In this document: one piece after another, positions 1 through 7,283 of the stretch
How positions within the stretch are numbered: position 1 is the first letter of the stretch
How the letters are laid out: each line of letters begins with the position of its first letter
Source of the DNA: CAKTOF01 sp964523945
GTDB lineage: Bacteria; Bacillota; Clostridia; Oscillospirales; Oscillospiraceae
NCBI GenBank assembly: GCA_964523945.1
Contig: CAZGBU010000069.1
Span: 1-11,208 of the forward strand
Direction: 5' to 3'
Length of the DNA: 11,208 nucleotides
Program-made: the position numbers and the translations under genes
The notes under the pieces: generated by a model
What the model was told of the DNA's origin: nothing
Seen by the model: only the letters and a program-made list of their open reading frames with translations
Databases searched by the model: none

Positions 1-59
1 GGTGGTTGCTGAAGTAGGTAAACAGCCTCCGCCGTTTCTCCTGTTCGTCAGGGTCTGTC
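1..59. other. Edge segment not matching the permease gene
   Basis: The permease frame loses its family pattern here and contains TAG at 15-17. On the minus strand a frame opens with ATG at 61-59 and reads MTDPDEQEKRRRLFTYFSNH to the window edge without a stop. No clear ribosome binding site precedes it, and its family is unknown. The segment may be a chimeric contig end or the start of an unrelated gene. Confidence 0.4.
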
Positions 60-641
60 ATTGACAATGTCATTCTTGCGGTTTCGGTGTTCCTGTCGTC
101 CGTGCCGAACTTCTGGCTGTCGCTGATGCTGATCCTGCTGTTTGCCGTTAATCTCGGCGTCCTGCCGTCGGCCGGTGTTGAGACATGGACGGGGTGGGTG
201 CTCCCCATGACGGTGGTCGCTGTGCAGACAATGGCCAGCGTCATACGAAATACGCGATCCAGCATGCTCGAAACCATCCGGCAGGACTATGTCCGCACGG
301 CCCGCGCCAAGGGGCAGTCTGAGGGCAAGATTATCATCAGTCATGCGCTGCGCAACTCGCTGATCCCGGTCGTCAATGCGATCGGCGTCTCGCTCAGCTC
401 GCAGCTCGGCGGCGCGCTGATCATCGAGAACATCTTCTCCATCCCCGGCATCGGCCAGTACGCGGTCACGGCGATCAACAACCGCAACTATCCGTCTGTG
501 CTCGGCAGCACCATTCTGCTCTCATTTACATTCTCGGTCGTCAACCTGTTGCTCGACCTCATCTATATTGTCATCGATCCCAGACTGAAAACGACGTTTG
601 CCGTTGTGAAAAAGCGGCGCAAACGCTCGCAGGCGGCCTGA
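60..641 (+). CDS. oppB: Peptide ABC transporter permease B (OppB/DppB), 5' part missing
   Basis: Inner-membrane permease of an oligopeptide/dipeptide importer; it pairs with the permease encoded next to form the translocation path. About 193 C-terminal residues of a family usually a little over 300 residues long are visible. Recognisable family segments are SSVPNFWLSLMLILLF near the start, the cytoplasmic EAA loop DYVRTARAKGQSEGKI through HALRNSLIP, which docks on the ATPases, then IENIFSIPGIGQYAV, and a closing YIVIDPRLK followed by a basic tail KKRRKRSQAA. Homology runs back to about base 60. Further upstream the frame no longer resembles the family and hits TAG at 15-17, so no real start codon is present. 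A gene caller would probably take GTG at 87, but that cuts into a conserved segment. The next gene begins 32 bases downstream. Opp and Dpp cannot be told apart here. The family call is firm and the 5' end is unknown. Confidence 0.9.
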   Translation: MDNVILAVSVFLSSVPNFWLSLMLILLFAVNLGVLPSAGVETWTGWVLPMTVVAVQTMASVIRNTRSSMLETIRQDYVRTARAKGQSEGKIIISHALRNSLIPVVNAIGVSLSSQLGGALIIENIFSIPGIGQYAVTAINNRNYPSVLGSTILLSFTFSVVNLLLDLIYIVIDPRLKTTFAVVKKRRKRSQAA

Positions 642-673
642 GGGCGATCCGATTGAGAAAGGGTGAGTGACAA

Positions 674-1582
674 GTGGCAAAATACGCAACCGATACCATT
701 CTTGCCTTTGAGGCGAAAAAGCAGAAGCGGAAAAAGGAACAGAAATACTCGTTCTGGCGCGACGCCTGGCGGCGGCTGCGGCGCAACCGCACCGCGGTGC
801 TCGGCATGGTTATCATCATTCTTCTGCTGCTGGCCGCGATTTTCGCGCCCGCGATCATTCCATACAGCTACACGTCGACCGACGTGATGGCCATGTACCA
901 GACGCCCAACGCCGACCACTGGTTCGGCACCGACAACCTGGGCCGCGACATCTTCAGCCGCTGCATCTACGCCACGCGTGTCTCAATCCCGATTGGCATC
1001 GTCAGCGCGGTCGTATCGGTGTTCGTCGGCGGTGTGTTCGGCCTGATTGCGGCGTACTTTGCCGGCGCGGTGGATCTGTTTCTGATGCGCGTGATGGACG
1101 TGCTGCAGGCGATTCCGTCCATGATGATGGCCATCATCGTCATTGCGGCGCTCGGCACCGGTACGGTGCCGCTACTGATCGCGGTCGGTATGTCCTGCGT
1201 GCCGCAATTCGCTAAGACGGTCCGTTCGGCGGTGCTGACGGTGCGCAGCAACGAGTACATTGACGCATCGCGCTCGCTCGGCGCCGGCAACCTCCGGCTG
1301 ATGTTCCGGCATATTATCCCGAACTGCGTCGGCTTCGTGCTGATCGTCTGCGTCCAGATCATCTCCGGCAACATCATGTTCATCTCGTCGCTGAGCTACA
1401 TCGGCCTCGGTATTACGCCGCCGACACCGGAGTGGGGCGCGATGCTCTCTGCGGCCAAGACATACATCCAGACCTATCCGCACATGGTCATCTTCCCCGG
1501 CCTGATGATCATGCTGACGGTATTCGGGTTCAACCTGTTCGCCGACGGCGTGCGCGACGCGCTTGATCCGCGGCTGAAGTAA
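674..1582 (+). CDS. oppC: Peptide ABC transporter permease C (OppC/DppC)
   Basis: Second inner-membrane permease of the peptide importer, 302 residues, the usual length for the family. A basic cytoplasmic N-terminus (residues 1-40) precedes the first membrane segment (about 41-62). The external HWFGTDNLGRDIFSR motif, a hallmark of OppC/DppC, lies at 82-96. Further membrane segments fall near 103-130, 145-175, 218-240 and 270-290. The EAA loop that contacts the ATPase is at about 194-217 (EYIDASRSLGAGNLRLMFRH). GLGITPPTPEWGAML (244-258) and the C-terminal DALDPRLK are also typical. The start is GTG at 674, preceded by AAAGGG at 658-663 at a workable distance. The stop codon overlaps the ribosome binding site of the next gene, which fits one operon. 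Nothing is missing or unusual. Confidence 0.95.
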   Translation: MAKYATDTILAFEAKKQKRKKEQKYSFWRDAWRRLRRNRTAVLGMVIIILLLLAAIFAPAIIPYSYTSTDVMAMYQTPNADHWFGTDNLGRDIFSRCIYATRVSIPIGIVSAVVSVFVGGVFGLIAAYFAGAVDLFLMRVMDVLQAIPSMMMAIIVIAALGTGTVPLLIAVGMSCVPQFAKTVRSAVLTVRSNEYIDASRSLGAGNLRLMFRHIIPNCVGFVLIVCVQIISGNIMFISSLSYIGLGITPPTPEWGAMLSAAKTYIQTYPHMVIFPGLMIMLTVFGFNLFADGVRDALDPRLK

Positions 1583-1597
1583 GGGGGATACAACGAG

Positions 1598-2608
1598 ATG
1601 GAACACGAACTGCATACAACTGGCGGCAAGCCGCCGTTTCTCGAGATCCGCGACCTGCGCGTCCACTATGAGACGGCCGAAGGCGTGGTTGAGGCCATCA
1701 ATGGTGTCAATCTGACGCTGAACGCCGGCGAGGTCTATGGTCTGGTCGGTGAGACCGGCGCCGGCAAGACCAGCGTGGCGCTGACAATTATGGGGCTTCT
1801 GCCGTTTCCGCCGTCGCGTATCGTCACAGGCGAAATCCTGCTCGAGGGCGACGACCTGCTGAAGAAAAACAACGAGCAGATGCGTAAAATCCGCGGCAAG
1901 CGGATCAGCATGATCTTCCAGGATCCCATGACGGCGCTCAACCCGGTTCAGAAAGTGGGCAAGCAGATCGCCGAATGCATCGCGCTGCACACCGACGACA
2001 AGAGCAAGAAAAACATCGAGGGTGAGGCCTGCCGGATGCTCGAGATGGTCGGTATCCCTGCCGAGCGCTTCAATGACTATCCGCACCAGTTCTCCGGCGG
2101 CATGAAGCAGCGCGTGGTCATTGCCATGGCGCTCTCGTGCAGCCCGGAGCTGATCATCGCCGACGAGCCGACCACGGCGCTCGACGTGACCATCCAGGCG
2201 CAGGTGCTGGCACTGATGAAACAGCTGCAGGAGCAGTCTGGCACTTCCATGCTGGTCATCACGCATGACTTTGGCGTCGTCGCCGAAATGTGCGACAAAT
2301 GCGCAGTCATGTACGCCGGTGAGATCGTTGAGTCCGGCAGCGTCGAGGACTTCTTTGAGAACCCGCGCCACCCGTATACGATCGGCCTGTTTGAATCGCT
2401 GCCGAGCGTCGGCATCGAGGGCCGCCTGAAGCCGATCCCCGGCGTGATGGCCGACCCGATGGATCTGCCGCCGTATTGCACGTTTGCCGAGCGCTGTCCG
2501 CACGCGAACGACCGCTGCCGGTCGGAGGATCCAACACTTGTCGAGGTATCCGACGGCCATTTCGTCAAGTGCTTCCGCGCATATCCTGATTTTCAGACGG
2601 AGGAGTGA
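1598..2608 (+). CDS. oppD: Peptide ABC transporter ATPase D (OppD/DppD)
   Basis: Cytoplasmic ATPase subunit that powers peptide import together with the ATPase encoded next; 336 residues, normal for the family. Visible motifs are Walker A GETGAGKTS (51-59), Q-loop FQDP (107-110), signature FSGGMKQ (165-171), Walker B LIIADEP with catalytic Glu190, D-loop SALD-type TALD (193-196) and switch ITHD (221-224). The C-terminal oligopeptide extension begins near HPY (258-260) and holds Cys294, Cys300, Cys307 and Cys325. Related transporters have been described with a [4Fe-4S] cluster at such a cysteine set; here that is inference. AAGGGGG (1581-1587), lying across the upstream stop codon, is the ribosome binding site. 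The 3' end overlaps the ribosome binding site of the next gene. All ATPase residues look intact. Confidence 0.96.
   Translation: MEHELHTTGGKPPFLEIRDLRVHYETAEGVVEAINGVNLTLNAGEVYGLVGETGAGKTSVALTIMGLLPFPPSRIVTGEILLEGDDLLKKNNEQMRKIRGKRISMIFQDPMTALNPVQKVGKQIAECIALHTDDKSKKNIEGEACRMLEMVGIPAERFNDYPHQFSGGMKQRVVIAMALSCSPELIIADEPTTALDVTIQAQVLALMKQLQEQSGTSMLVITHDFGVVAEMCDKCAVMYAGEIVESGSVEDFFENPRHPYTIGLFESLPSVGIEGRLKPIPGVMADPMDLPPYCTFAERCPHANDRCRSEDPTLVEVSDGHFVKCFRAYPDFQTEE
2599..2605 (+). promoter_or_regulatory. Ribosome binding site deciding the oppF start
   Basis: GGAGGAG lies at the very end of the upstream ATPase gene. GTG at 2605 would overlap it, while ATG at 2614 sits about 10 bases beyond the GGAGG core. 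This favours ATG 2614 as the true start of the next gene. Confidence 0.75.
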
Positions 2609-2613
2609 GAGCC

Positions 2614-3567
2614 ATGGCGCTGATTGAAGTCAATCATCTGAAGAAATATTTTAATGTGGCCAAGGGAACGCTCCATGCCGTCGACGACGTCTCGTTCACA
2701 ATTGACGAGCAGACCACGCTCGGCGTTGTCGGTGAATCCGGCTGCGGCAAGTCGACGCTCGGGCGGACGCTGCTGCGCATGGAGGACCCGACCTCGGGCG
2801 AGATCCTCTACCGCGGCGAAGACATCGCAAAGTACTCGAAAAAGCAGATGAAGCAGATGCGCACAAAGATCCAGATGATCTTTCAGGATCCGTACTCCTC
2901 GCTCGATCCGCGCCTTTCGATCACGCAGCTCATCGAAGAGCCGCTGATCATTCACAAGCGCTGCAAGAACAAGGAAGAGCGCACCGCGCGCGTCAACGAA
3001 CTGATGGATACGGTCGGCATCGCCCGCCGCTATGCACATTCGTTCCCGCACGAGCTCGACGGCGGCCGCCGCCAGCGTATCGGCATTGCCCGTGCGCTTG
3101 CGCTCGAGCCGGAGTTCATTGTCTGTGACGAGCCGGTCAGCGCGCTCGACGTGTCGATTCAGGCGCAGGTCATCAACCTGCTCGAGGATCTGCAGAAAGA
3201 GAAAAAGCTGACGTACATGTTTATCACGCACGATCTGTCCGTGGTGCGCTATATCTCGGATGAGATCTGCGTCATGTATCTTGGACGTGTCGTCGAAAAG
3301 TGCAAATCCAATGAACTGTTCCAGAACACGCTGCATCCATATTCCAAGGCTCTGCTCGGCGCGGTGCTCGAGCCGCGTCTGAAAGAGCGCCGAAGCGTAA
3401 CACTGATGAAGGGCGAGCTGACCTCCCCGATCGACCTGAAGCCGCAGTGCCGGTTTGCCGACCGCTGCCCCGATGCGACCGAGGAGTGCCTGGCACGCGA
3501 GCCGGAGCTGCACGAGGTGCGGCCTGGTCATCTGGTGGCCTGCCACCACGTCCAGCCCGGGCAATAA
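2614..3567 (+). CDS. oppF: Peptide ABC transporter ATPase F (OppF/DppF)
   Basis: Second cytoplasmic ATPase of the importer, 317 residues from ATG 2614. GTG at 2605 would add three residues but overlaps the ribosome binding site. Motifs are Walker A GESGCGKST (40-48), Q-loop FQDP (Gln91), Walker B FIVCDEP with Glu173, D-loop SALD, switch ITHD (204-207), then HPY (241-243) opening the oligopeptide extension. Cys279, Cys285, Cys292 and Cys310 repeat exactly the C-x5-C-x6-C-x17-C spacing of the partner ATPase. The signature reads LDGGRRQ (148-154), with Asp in place of the usual Ser. I recall this variant from clostridial OppF/DppF proteins, so it is probably a lineage trait and not damage. It implies that one of the two ATP sites of the OppD-OppF dimer is non-standard (inference). 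The gene is followed by a gap of 100 bases before the binding protein. Confidence 0.95.
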   Translation: MALIEVNHLKKYFNVAKGTLHAVDDVSFTIDEQTTLGVVGESGCGKSTLGRTLLRMEDPTSGEILYRGEDIAKYSKKQMKQMRTKIQMIFQDPYSSLDPRLSITQLIEEPLIIHKRCKNKEERTARVNELMDTVGIARRYAHSFPHELDGGRRQRIGIARALALEPEFIVCDEPVSALDVSIQAQVINLLEDLQKEKKLTYMFITHDLSVVRYISDEICVMYLGRVVEKCKSNELFQNTLHPYSKALLGAVLEPRLKERRSVTLMKGELTSPIDLKPQCRFADRCPDATEECLAREPELHEVRPGHLVACHHVQPGQ

Positions 3568-3583
3568 GTGCTGCGTCATATCA

Positions 3584-3602
3584 CTGATCAGGGGGTGATC
3601 GG
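3584..3602 (+). other. Short hairpin between oppF and the binding-protein gene
   Basis: Arms CTGATCA and TGATCGG flank a GGGGG loop: seven base pairs, one of them a T-G wobble, with a perfect GATCA/TGATC core. No T-run follows, so it is not an intrinsic terminator. It could protect or mark a processed 5' end for the binding-protein message, which is often more abundant than the rest of such operons. That role is inference and the stem is weak. Confidence 0.3.
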
Positions 3603-3667
3603 CTGAACCGGAACAACCGCTTGGCAGAAAACTCTCATTCAGAAAATGAAGAAAGAAGGAAGGATCA

Positions 3668-5392
3668 ATGAAGAAAACCTGGAAGAAACTCACTTGTCTG
3701 CTTCTTGCGCTGCTGATGATCTTCTCCGTTGCATCGTGCGCCAGCGACGACGGCGAAACCAGCGAGGGCACACCGTCGGGCGGTGACAACACCGCCAACA
3801 CCGACGAGGGCGGCGGCGCGTCGGGCAACGAGACCGGCGGAGAGCAGGACTCGACCAGCGCCGATGAGGTCTTCGTGACCGAGGGTGAGGTCTGGGAGAA
3901 TATGGACAGTTCCATCTGGACCTATGACACCACCCTGAACATCGCGATGGACGCCGAGCCGGTCTGCCTGGTCTACGAGTACAATGTCATGACCAAGCCC
4001 GACTTCAACATCGTTCGCCTGATCCACAGCGCGCTGTTCGAGTATGACCAGAACGGCGAGATCGTCCCGATGCTGGCCGAGGAGTATGAGTGGATCGACA
4101 ACCTGCACATCCGCATCAAAATCCGCGAGGGCGTCATGGCCTACAACGGCACCGAGCTGACGGCCAACGATGTTCTGTGGTGCCTGCAGGTCGGTGAGGA
4201 AAACGGCGGCGCAGCCAACTTTACCGCCTATTTCGACGCTTCCGAGAGCTATGTCGAGGACGATTACACGATCGTGATCGGCCTGTCGAAGTCCAATCCG
4301 GACATCTTCCGCGCGTTCACCGAGACTTACATCATCTCCCAGTCCTGCGTCGAGGAGCTTGGTGGTCTGCAGGCGGCTTCGCTGAACCCGCTGTGCAACG
4401 TCGGCCGCTACAACTTTGTCGAGTGGGTCCCGGGCCAGTACGTCCTGCTCGAGCGCAATGAGAACTACTGGGGCAAGGATCTGCCGACCGCCGGCGGTTA
4501 CTATCAGTACATCCGCATCACCTGGATCTCCGACAGTGCTTCGCGCGTCATGGCAGTGCAGTCCGGCAACGTCGATATGGCGCTGAGCCTGAGCTATTCC
4601 GATGTGGCCGGCTTCGTCGACAGCACCGAGCTAACCGTCGTCGGCAAGGAGTCCAGCCGCTGTGTCGGCCTGGCGTTCAACTGTGCCGAGGGCATGATCT
4701 TCAACGACGTCAACCTGCGCTCTGCGCTCTATGAGCTGATTGATCCGGTGGTCTGCGCGCAGATCATGTACGGCGGCTATTCCGAGACGACCGAGATCTT
4801 CTGCGCCACCACGGCAAGCTGGTACGTCCCGGGCCTCGATCCCGACCGCGCGGTCGATGTGGACGCGGCCAAGGAGTACCTCGCCGCAGCCGGCTATCCG
4901 GATGGATTCTCGTTCACGCTGACGCTTGAGCCGGATTCGGCGCTCCAGCAGGTGGCCGAGTATCTCCAGGCGCAGTTCCTGGAGGTCGGCATCGAGATGG
5001 AGATCAACTCCCCCGAGCTGTCTGAGTACTTCAACATCATCTACGCCGGCGAGAGCGAGGTCTTCCTGACCCAGTCCGGCCGCTTCATCGACGTCGGCCA
5101 GGCCGTGCAGGCATGGGACGGCCGCATCAGCTATGCCGATGCCGGCGGCGGCTGCGGCCTCCAGGATCAGGAGATCATGGACCTGTGCGACATCATCTAC
5201 ACCTCTGTCGACGAGCAGGAGATCGAGGACGCCTATACCCGCATTTCCCAGAAGGTGTTCGATGAGCACTATACCATCGGCATCTGCAACGGCGTCAACT
5301 ACATTCTGACTGCCAGCGACATCACCGGCTTCGTCATCGGCCAGAACGGCAACGACCACCTGCACTTCATGCATCCGGTTGAGACCGCCTGA
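3668..5392 (+). CDS. Family 5 solute-binding lipoprotein of the peptide importer
   Basis: Extracellular substrate-binding component (OppA/DppA-like, SBP_bac_5 family), 574 residues. The N-terminus is a lipoprotein signal: basic MKKTWKK, a hydrophobic stretch (about 8-20) and lipobox VASC, with Cys24 as the lipid-anchored residue. Residues 25-70 are a low-complexity Gly/Ser/Thr/Asp/Glu linker that would hold the domain off the membrane. Family hallmarks follow: LFEYDQNGEIVPMLAEEYEW (123-142), IREGVMAYNGTELTANDVLW (152-171) and a later segment like VGRYNFVEWVPGQYVLLERN ahead of NYWG. AGGAAGG at 3657-3663 is the ribosome binding site. The gene is last in the importer operon and ends just before a strong terminator. 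The substrate is most likely a peptide, but family 5 proteins also bind nickel, haem and sugars, so specificity is not established. Confidence 0.93.
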   Translation: MKKTWKKLTCLLLALLMIFSVASCASDDGETSEGTPSGGDNTANTDEGGGASGNETGGEQDSTSADEVFVTEGEVWENMDSSIWTYDTTLNIAMDAEPVCLVYEYNVMTKPDFNIVRLIHSALFEYDQNGEIVPMLAEEYEWIDNLHIRIKIREGVMAYNGTELTANDVLWCLQVGEENGGAANFTAYFDASESYVEDDYTIVIGLSKSNPDIFRAFTETYIISQSCVEELGGLQAASLNPLCNVGRYNFVEWVPGQYVLLERNENYWGKDLPTAGGYYQYIRITWISDSASRVMAVQSGNVDMALSLSYSDVAGFVDSTELTVVGKESSRCVGLAFNCAEGMIFNDVNLRSALYELIDPVVCAQIMYGGYSETTEIFCATTASWYVPGLDPDRAVDVDAAKEYLAAAGYPDGFSFTLTLEPDSALQQVAEYLQAQFLEVGIEMEINSPELSEYFNIIYAGESEVFLTQSGRFIDVGQAVQAWDGRISYADAGGGCGLQDQEIMDLCDIIYTSVDEQEIEDAYTRISQKVFDEHYTIGICNGVNYILTASDITGFVIGQNGNDHLHFMHPVETA

Positions 5393-5412
5393 GCCAATTC
5401 TCTGAAAACAGC

Positions 5413-5456
5413 AGCCGCGGCCACCGTTTTACAGCGGTGGCCGCGGCTTTGCTTTT
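5413..5456 (+). terminator. Strong intrinsic terminator of the importer operon
   Basis: A perfect 14-bp inverted repeat (AGCCGCGGCCACCG at 5413-5426 and its complement at 5435-5448) encloses an 8-base loop and is followed by TTTGCTTTT. It begins about 20 bases after the stop codon of the binding-protein gene and separates the importer operon from the exporter promoter. Confidence 0.92.
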
Positions 5457-5493
5457 CCGGTTTTCGAAATGCTTAGGCTGCATCCTGTTTGGA

Positions 5494-5522
5494 TTGACAC
5501 AAATTTGCCCGTCTGATAGAAT
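5494..5522 (+). promoter_or_regulatory. Sigma-A (sigma-70 type) promoter with extended -10
   Basis: TTGACA (5494-5499) is a perfect -35 box. It is separated by 17 bases from TAGAAT (5517-5522), a one-mismatch -10 box, and TG at 5514-5515 supplies the extended -10 element. Transcription would start near 5529, giving a leader of about 36 bases before the exporter start codon. I see no clear operator palindrome in or around it. Confidence 0.85.
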
Positions 5523-5564
5523 GGGAGCAGACAATCTGCACGCGCAGCTTTGTAAGGAGGAACC

Positions 5565-7283
5565 ATGCTGAAACGAATCTGGTCCTTTGTGGGCGAATAC
5601 AAACGGCAGACACTGATCGTGCCCATCTTCATCTGTGTCGAGGCCACGATCGAGCTGTTTTTGCCGATGCTGATGTCGGAGATGATCGACGGCGGTTTCC
5701 TAGCCGGCAACAGCGCCCATGTGCTGCAGATGGGCGCTGCGATGGTCGTACTGACGCTGGTCTCGCTGACGTTCAGCATCCTGGGCGGGCGCTACGTGGC
5801 CATTGCCGGGATGGGCTTCGGCAAAAACGTCCGCCGGGCGCTGTTTGAAAAAGTGCAGCAGTACACCTTTTCCAGCCTGGACAAATTCAGCACCGGTTCG
5901 CTGATTATCCGCCTGACGACCGACGTGACCAATCTGCAAAACGCGTTTATGCTTGTCGTGCGCACCTGCGTGCGCGCGCCGGCCCTGATTGCAGCGGCCA
6001 TCGTCGTCACGATGATCGTCAACTGGAAGCTGTCGCTGATCTTTATTGCTTCGATTCCCGTCGTGTCGGTGATCCTGATTGTGATCTCTGTGCGCGCATA
6101 TCCGCGCTTTGTCGAGCGGATGGAGCGCACGGACGAGATGAACAGCACCCTGCAGGAGAATCTGTCTGGCATCCGCGTCGTCAAAGCGTTCGTCCGGGAG
6201 CAGTATGAAAAGCAGCGCTTTACCGAATCGTGCGTACGGGTGCGTCTGGCACAGGTGCTTGCGGAAAAGCTGACCATTCTGCAGAACCCGGTGTCAAAGA
6301 TCGGCAACTACATCTGCGTGCTGTTCGTCTACTGGCTCGGCAGCCAGTATGTCATCGGCGAATCCATGCAGCCCGGCGAGCTGTTCAGCTTCAGCAGCTA
6401 CGTCTTCTTCGGCTACATCGGCATCATGCAGATTGGCACGATTATTGTCAATCTGGTGACGGCGCGCGCCTCGCTCACGCGTGTGATCGAGGTGCTTGAC
6501 GAGCCGGTCGAGATTCTTGACGGCCCCGGCGGCATCGAGGTGACAGACGGTTCGGTGGAGTTCCGCCATGTCTCGTTTGGCTATACCCCCGGTGTTGACC
6601 CGGTGCTGCAGGACATCAATCTGCGCTTTGAGCCGGGGCAGATGATCGGCATTGTCGGCGGCACCGGCGAGGGCAAAAGCAGTCTCGTGCAGCTTATCGC
6701 CCGCCTCTACGACATATGGGACGGCGAACTGCTCGTCTCCGGGCACGACATCCACGCGTATGCCCTGGCCGATCTGCGCCGCGGCGTGTCGATGGTGCTG
6801 CAGAACAACACGCTGTTCACCGGCACCGTGGCAGAGAATCTGCGCTGGGGCGACCGCCATGCAACCGACGCGCAGCTTGTGCTGGCCTGCCGCGCGGCCT
6901 GCGCCGACGAATTCGTCCGCGCGCTGCCCGCGGGGTATGACACAATGCTTGGCCGGGGCGGCGTCAATCTCTCCGGCGGGCAGAAGCAGCGGCTGTGCAT
7001 TGCGCGCGCGCTTGTGCGCCGGCCGAAGATCCTGATCCTGGACGACTCGACCTCGGCGGTCGATACGATGACTGACCGCGCCATCCGCGCAGCACTGCGC
7101 AGCGAGCTTGGCGAGATTACAACGATCATTATCGCGCAGCGCATCGCCTCCGTCAAAGACGCGGACCAGATTGTCGTGCTCGACGAGGGACGCGTCAGCG
7201 CAGTCGGCACACATGACACGCTGCTCCGGACCAGTGCAATCTATGCTGAGGTCTGGCAGTCGCAGAGGAAGGAGGCAGAGTGA
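5565..7283 (+). CDS. Heterodimeric ABC exporter half-transporter, degenerate ATP-site subunit
   Basis: A 572-residue membrane protein with an N-terminal exporter transmembrane domain (six segments, about 15-300) and a C-terminal ATPase domain (about 330-565). ATPase motifs are Walker A GGTGEGKSS (365-373), Q-loop Gln413, signature LSGGQKQ (469-475) and Walker B ILILDD (489-494). The residue that should be the catalytic Glu is Asp494, and the switch His is replaced by Gln525 (IIAQR). These two changes are what is known from the degenerate subunit of heterodimeric exporters such as TM287. The canonical LSGGQ signature still serves the partner's ATP site. AAGGAGG (5554-5560) precedes ATG 5565. 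The stop codon overlaps the start of the partner gene, so the two are translationally coupled. Such pairs export drugs, lipids or peptides; nothing here fixes the substrate. Confidence 0.93.
   Translation: MLKRIWSFVGEYKRQTLIVPIFICVEATIELFLPMLMSEMIDGGFLAGNSAHVLQMGAAMVVLTLVSLTFSILGGRYVAIAGMGFGKNVRRALFEKVQQYTFSSLDKFSTGSLIIRLTTDVTNLQNAFMLVVRTCVRAPALIAAAIVVTMIVNWKLSLIFIASIPVVSVILIVISVRAYPRFVERMERTDEMNSTLQENLSGIRVVKAFVREQYEKQRFTESCVRVRLAQVLAEKLTILQNPVSKIGNYICVLFVYWLGSQYVIGESMQPGELFSFSSYVFFGYIGIMQIGTIIVNLVTARASLTRVIEVLDEPVEILDGPGGIEVTDGSVEFRHVSFGYTPGVDPVLQDINLRFEPGQMIGIVGGTGEGKSSLVQLIARLYDIWDGELLVSGHDIHAYALADLRRGVSMVLQNNTLFTGTVAENLRWGDRHATDAQLVLACRAACADEFVRALPAGYDTMLGRGGVNLSGGQKQRLCIARALVRRPKILILDDSTSAVDTMTDRAIRAALRSELGEITTIIIAQRIASVKDADQIVVLDEGRVSAVGTHDTLLRTSAIYAEVWQSQRKEAE
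7269..7275 (+). promoter_or_regulatory. Ribosome binding site deciding the second exporter start
   Basis: AAGGAGG inside the end of the first exporter gene is 4 bases from GTG 7280 and 7 bases from ATG 7283. The ATG, in a TGATG stop-start overlap, has the better spacing and the stronger start codon. GTG 7280 would add only one residue. Confidence 0.7.

Noticed and set aside
1172..2560. Minus-strand open frame of 462 codons opposite oppC/oppD
   Set aside because: It lies antisense to two unmistakable genes, is rich in Arg, His, Asp and Ala as expected from reading GC-rich codons backwards, and shows no domain or ribosome binding site.
3584..3602. Intrinsic terminator inside the importer operon
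   Set aside because: The hairpin is short and followed by GCTGAACCGG, not a T-run.
3568..3606. Twelve-codon frame starting with GTG right after oppF
   Set aside because: No ribosome binding site, the hairpin lies inside it and no recognisable peptide is encoded, so it is most likely chance.
3621..3648. Possible internal promoter TTGGCA before the binding-protein gene
   Set aside because: At 16-17 bases the -10 position reads only AAAATG or AAATGA, a poor match to TATAAT.
2593..3915. Minus-strand open frame of 440 codons opposite oppF and the binding-protein start
   Set aside because: Same antisense shadow pattern, crossing a gene boundary and the intergenic gap, with no recognisable motif.
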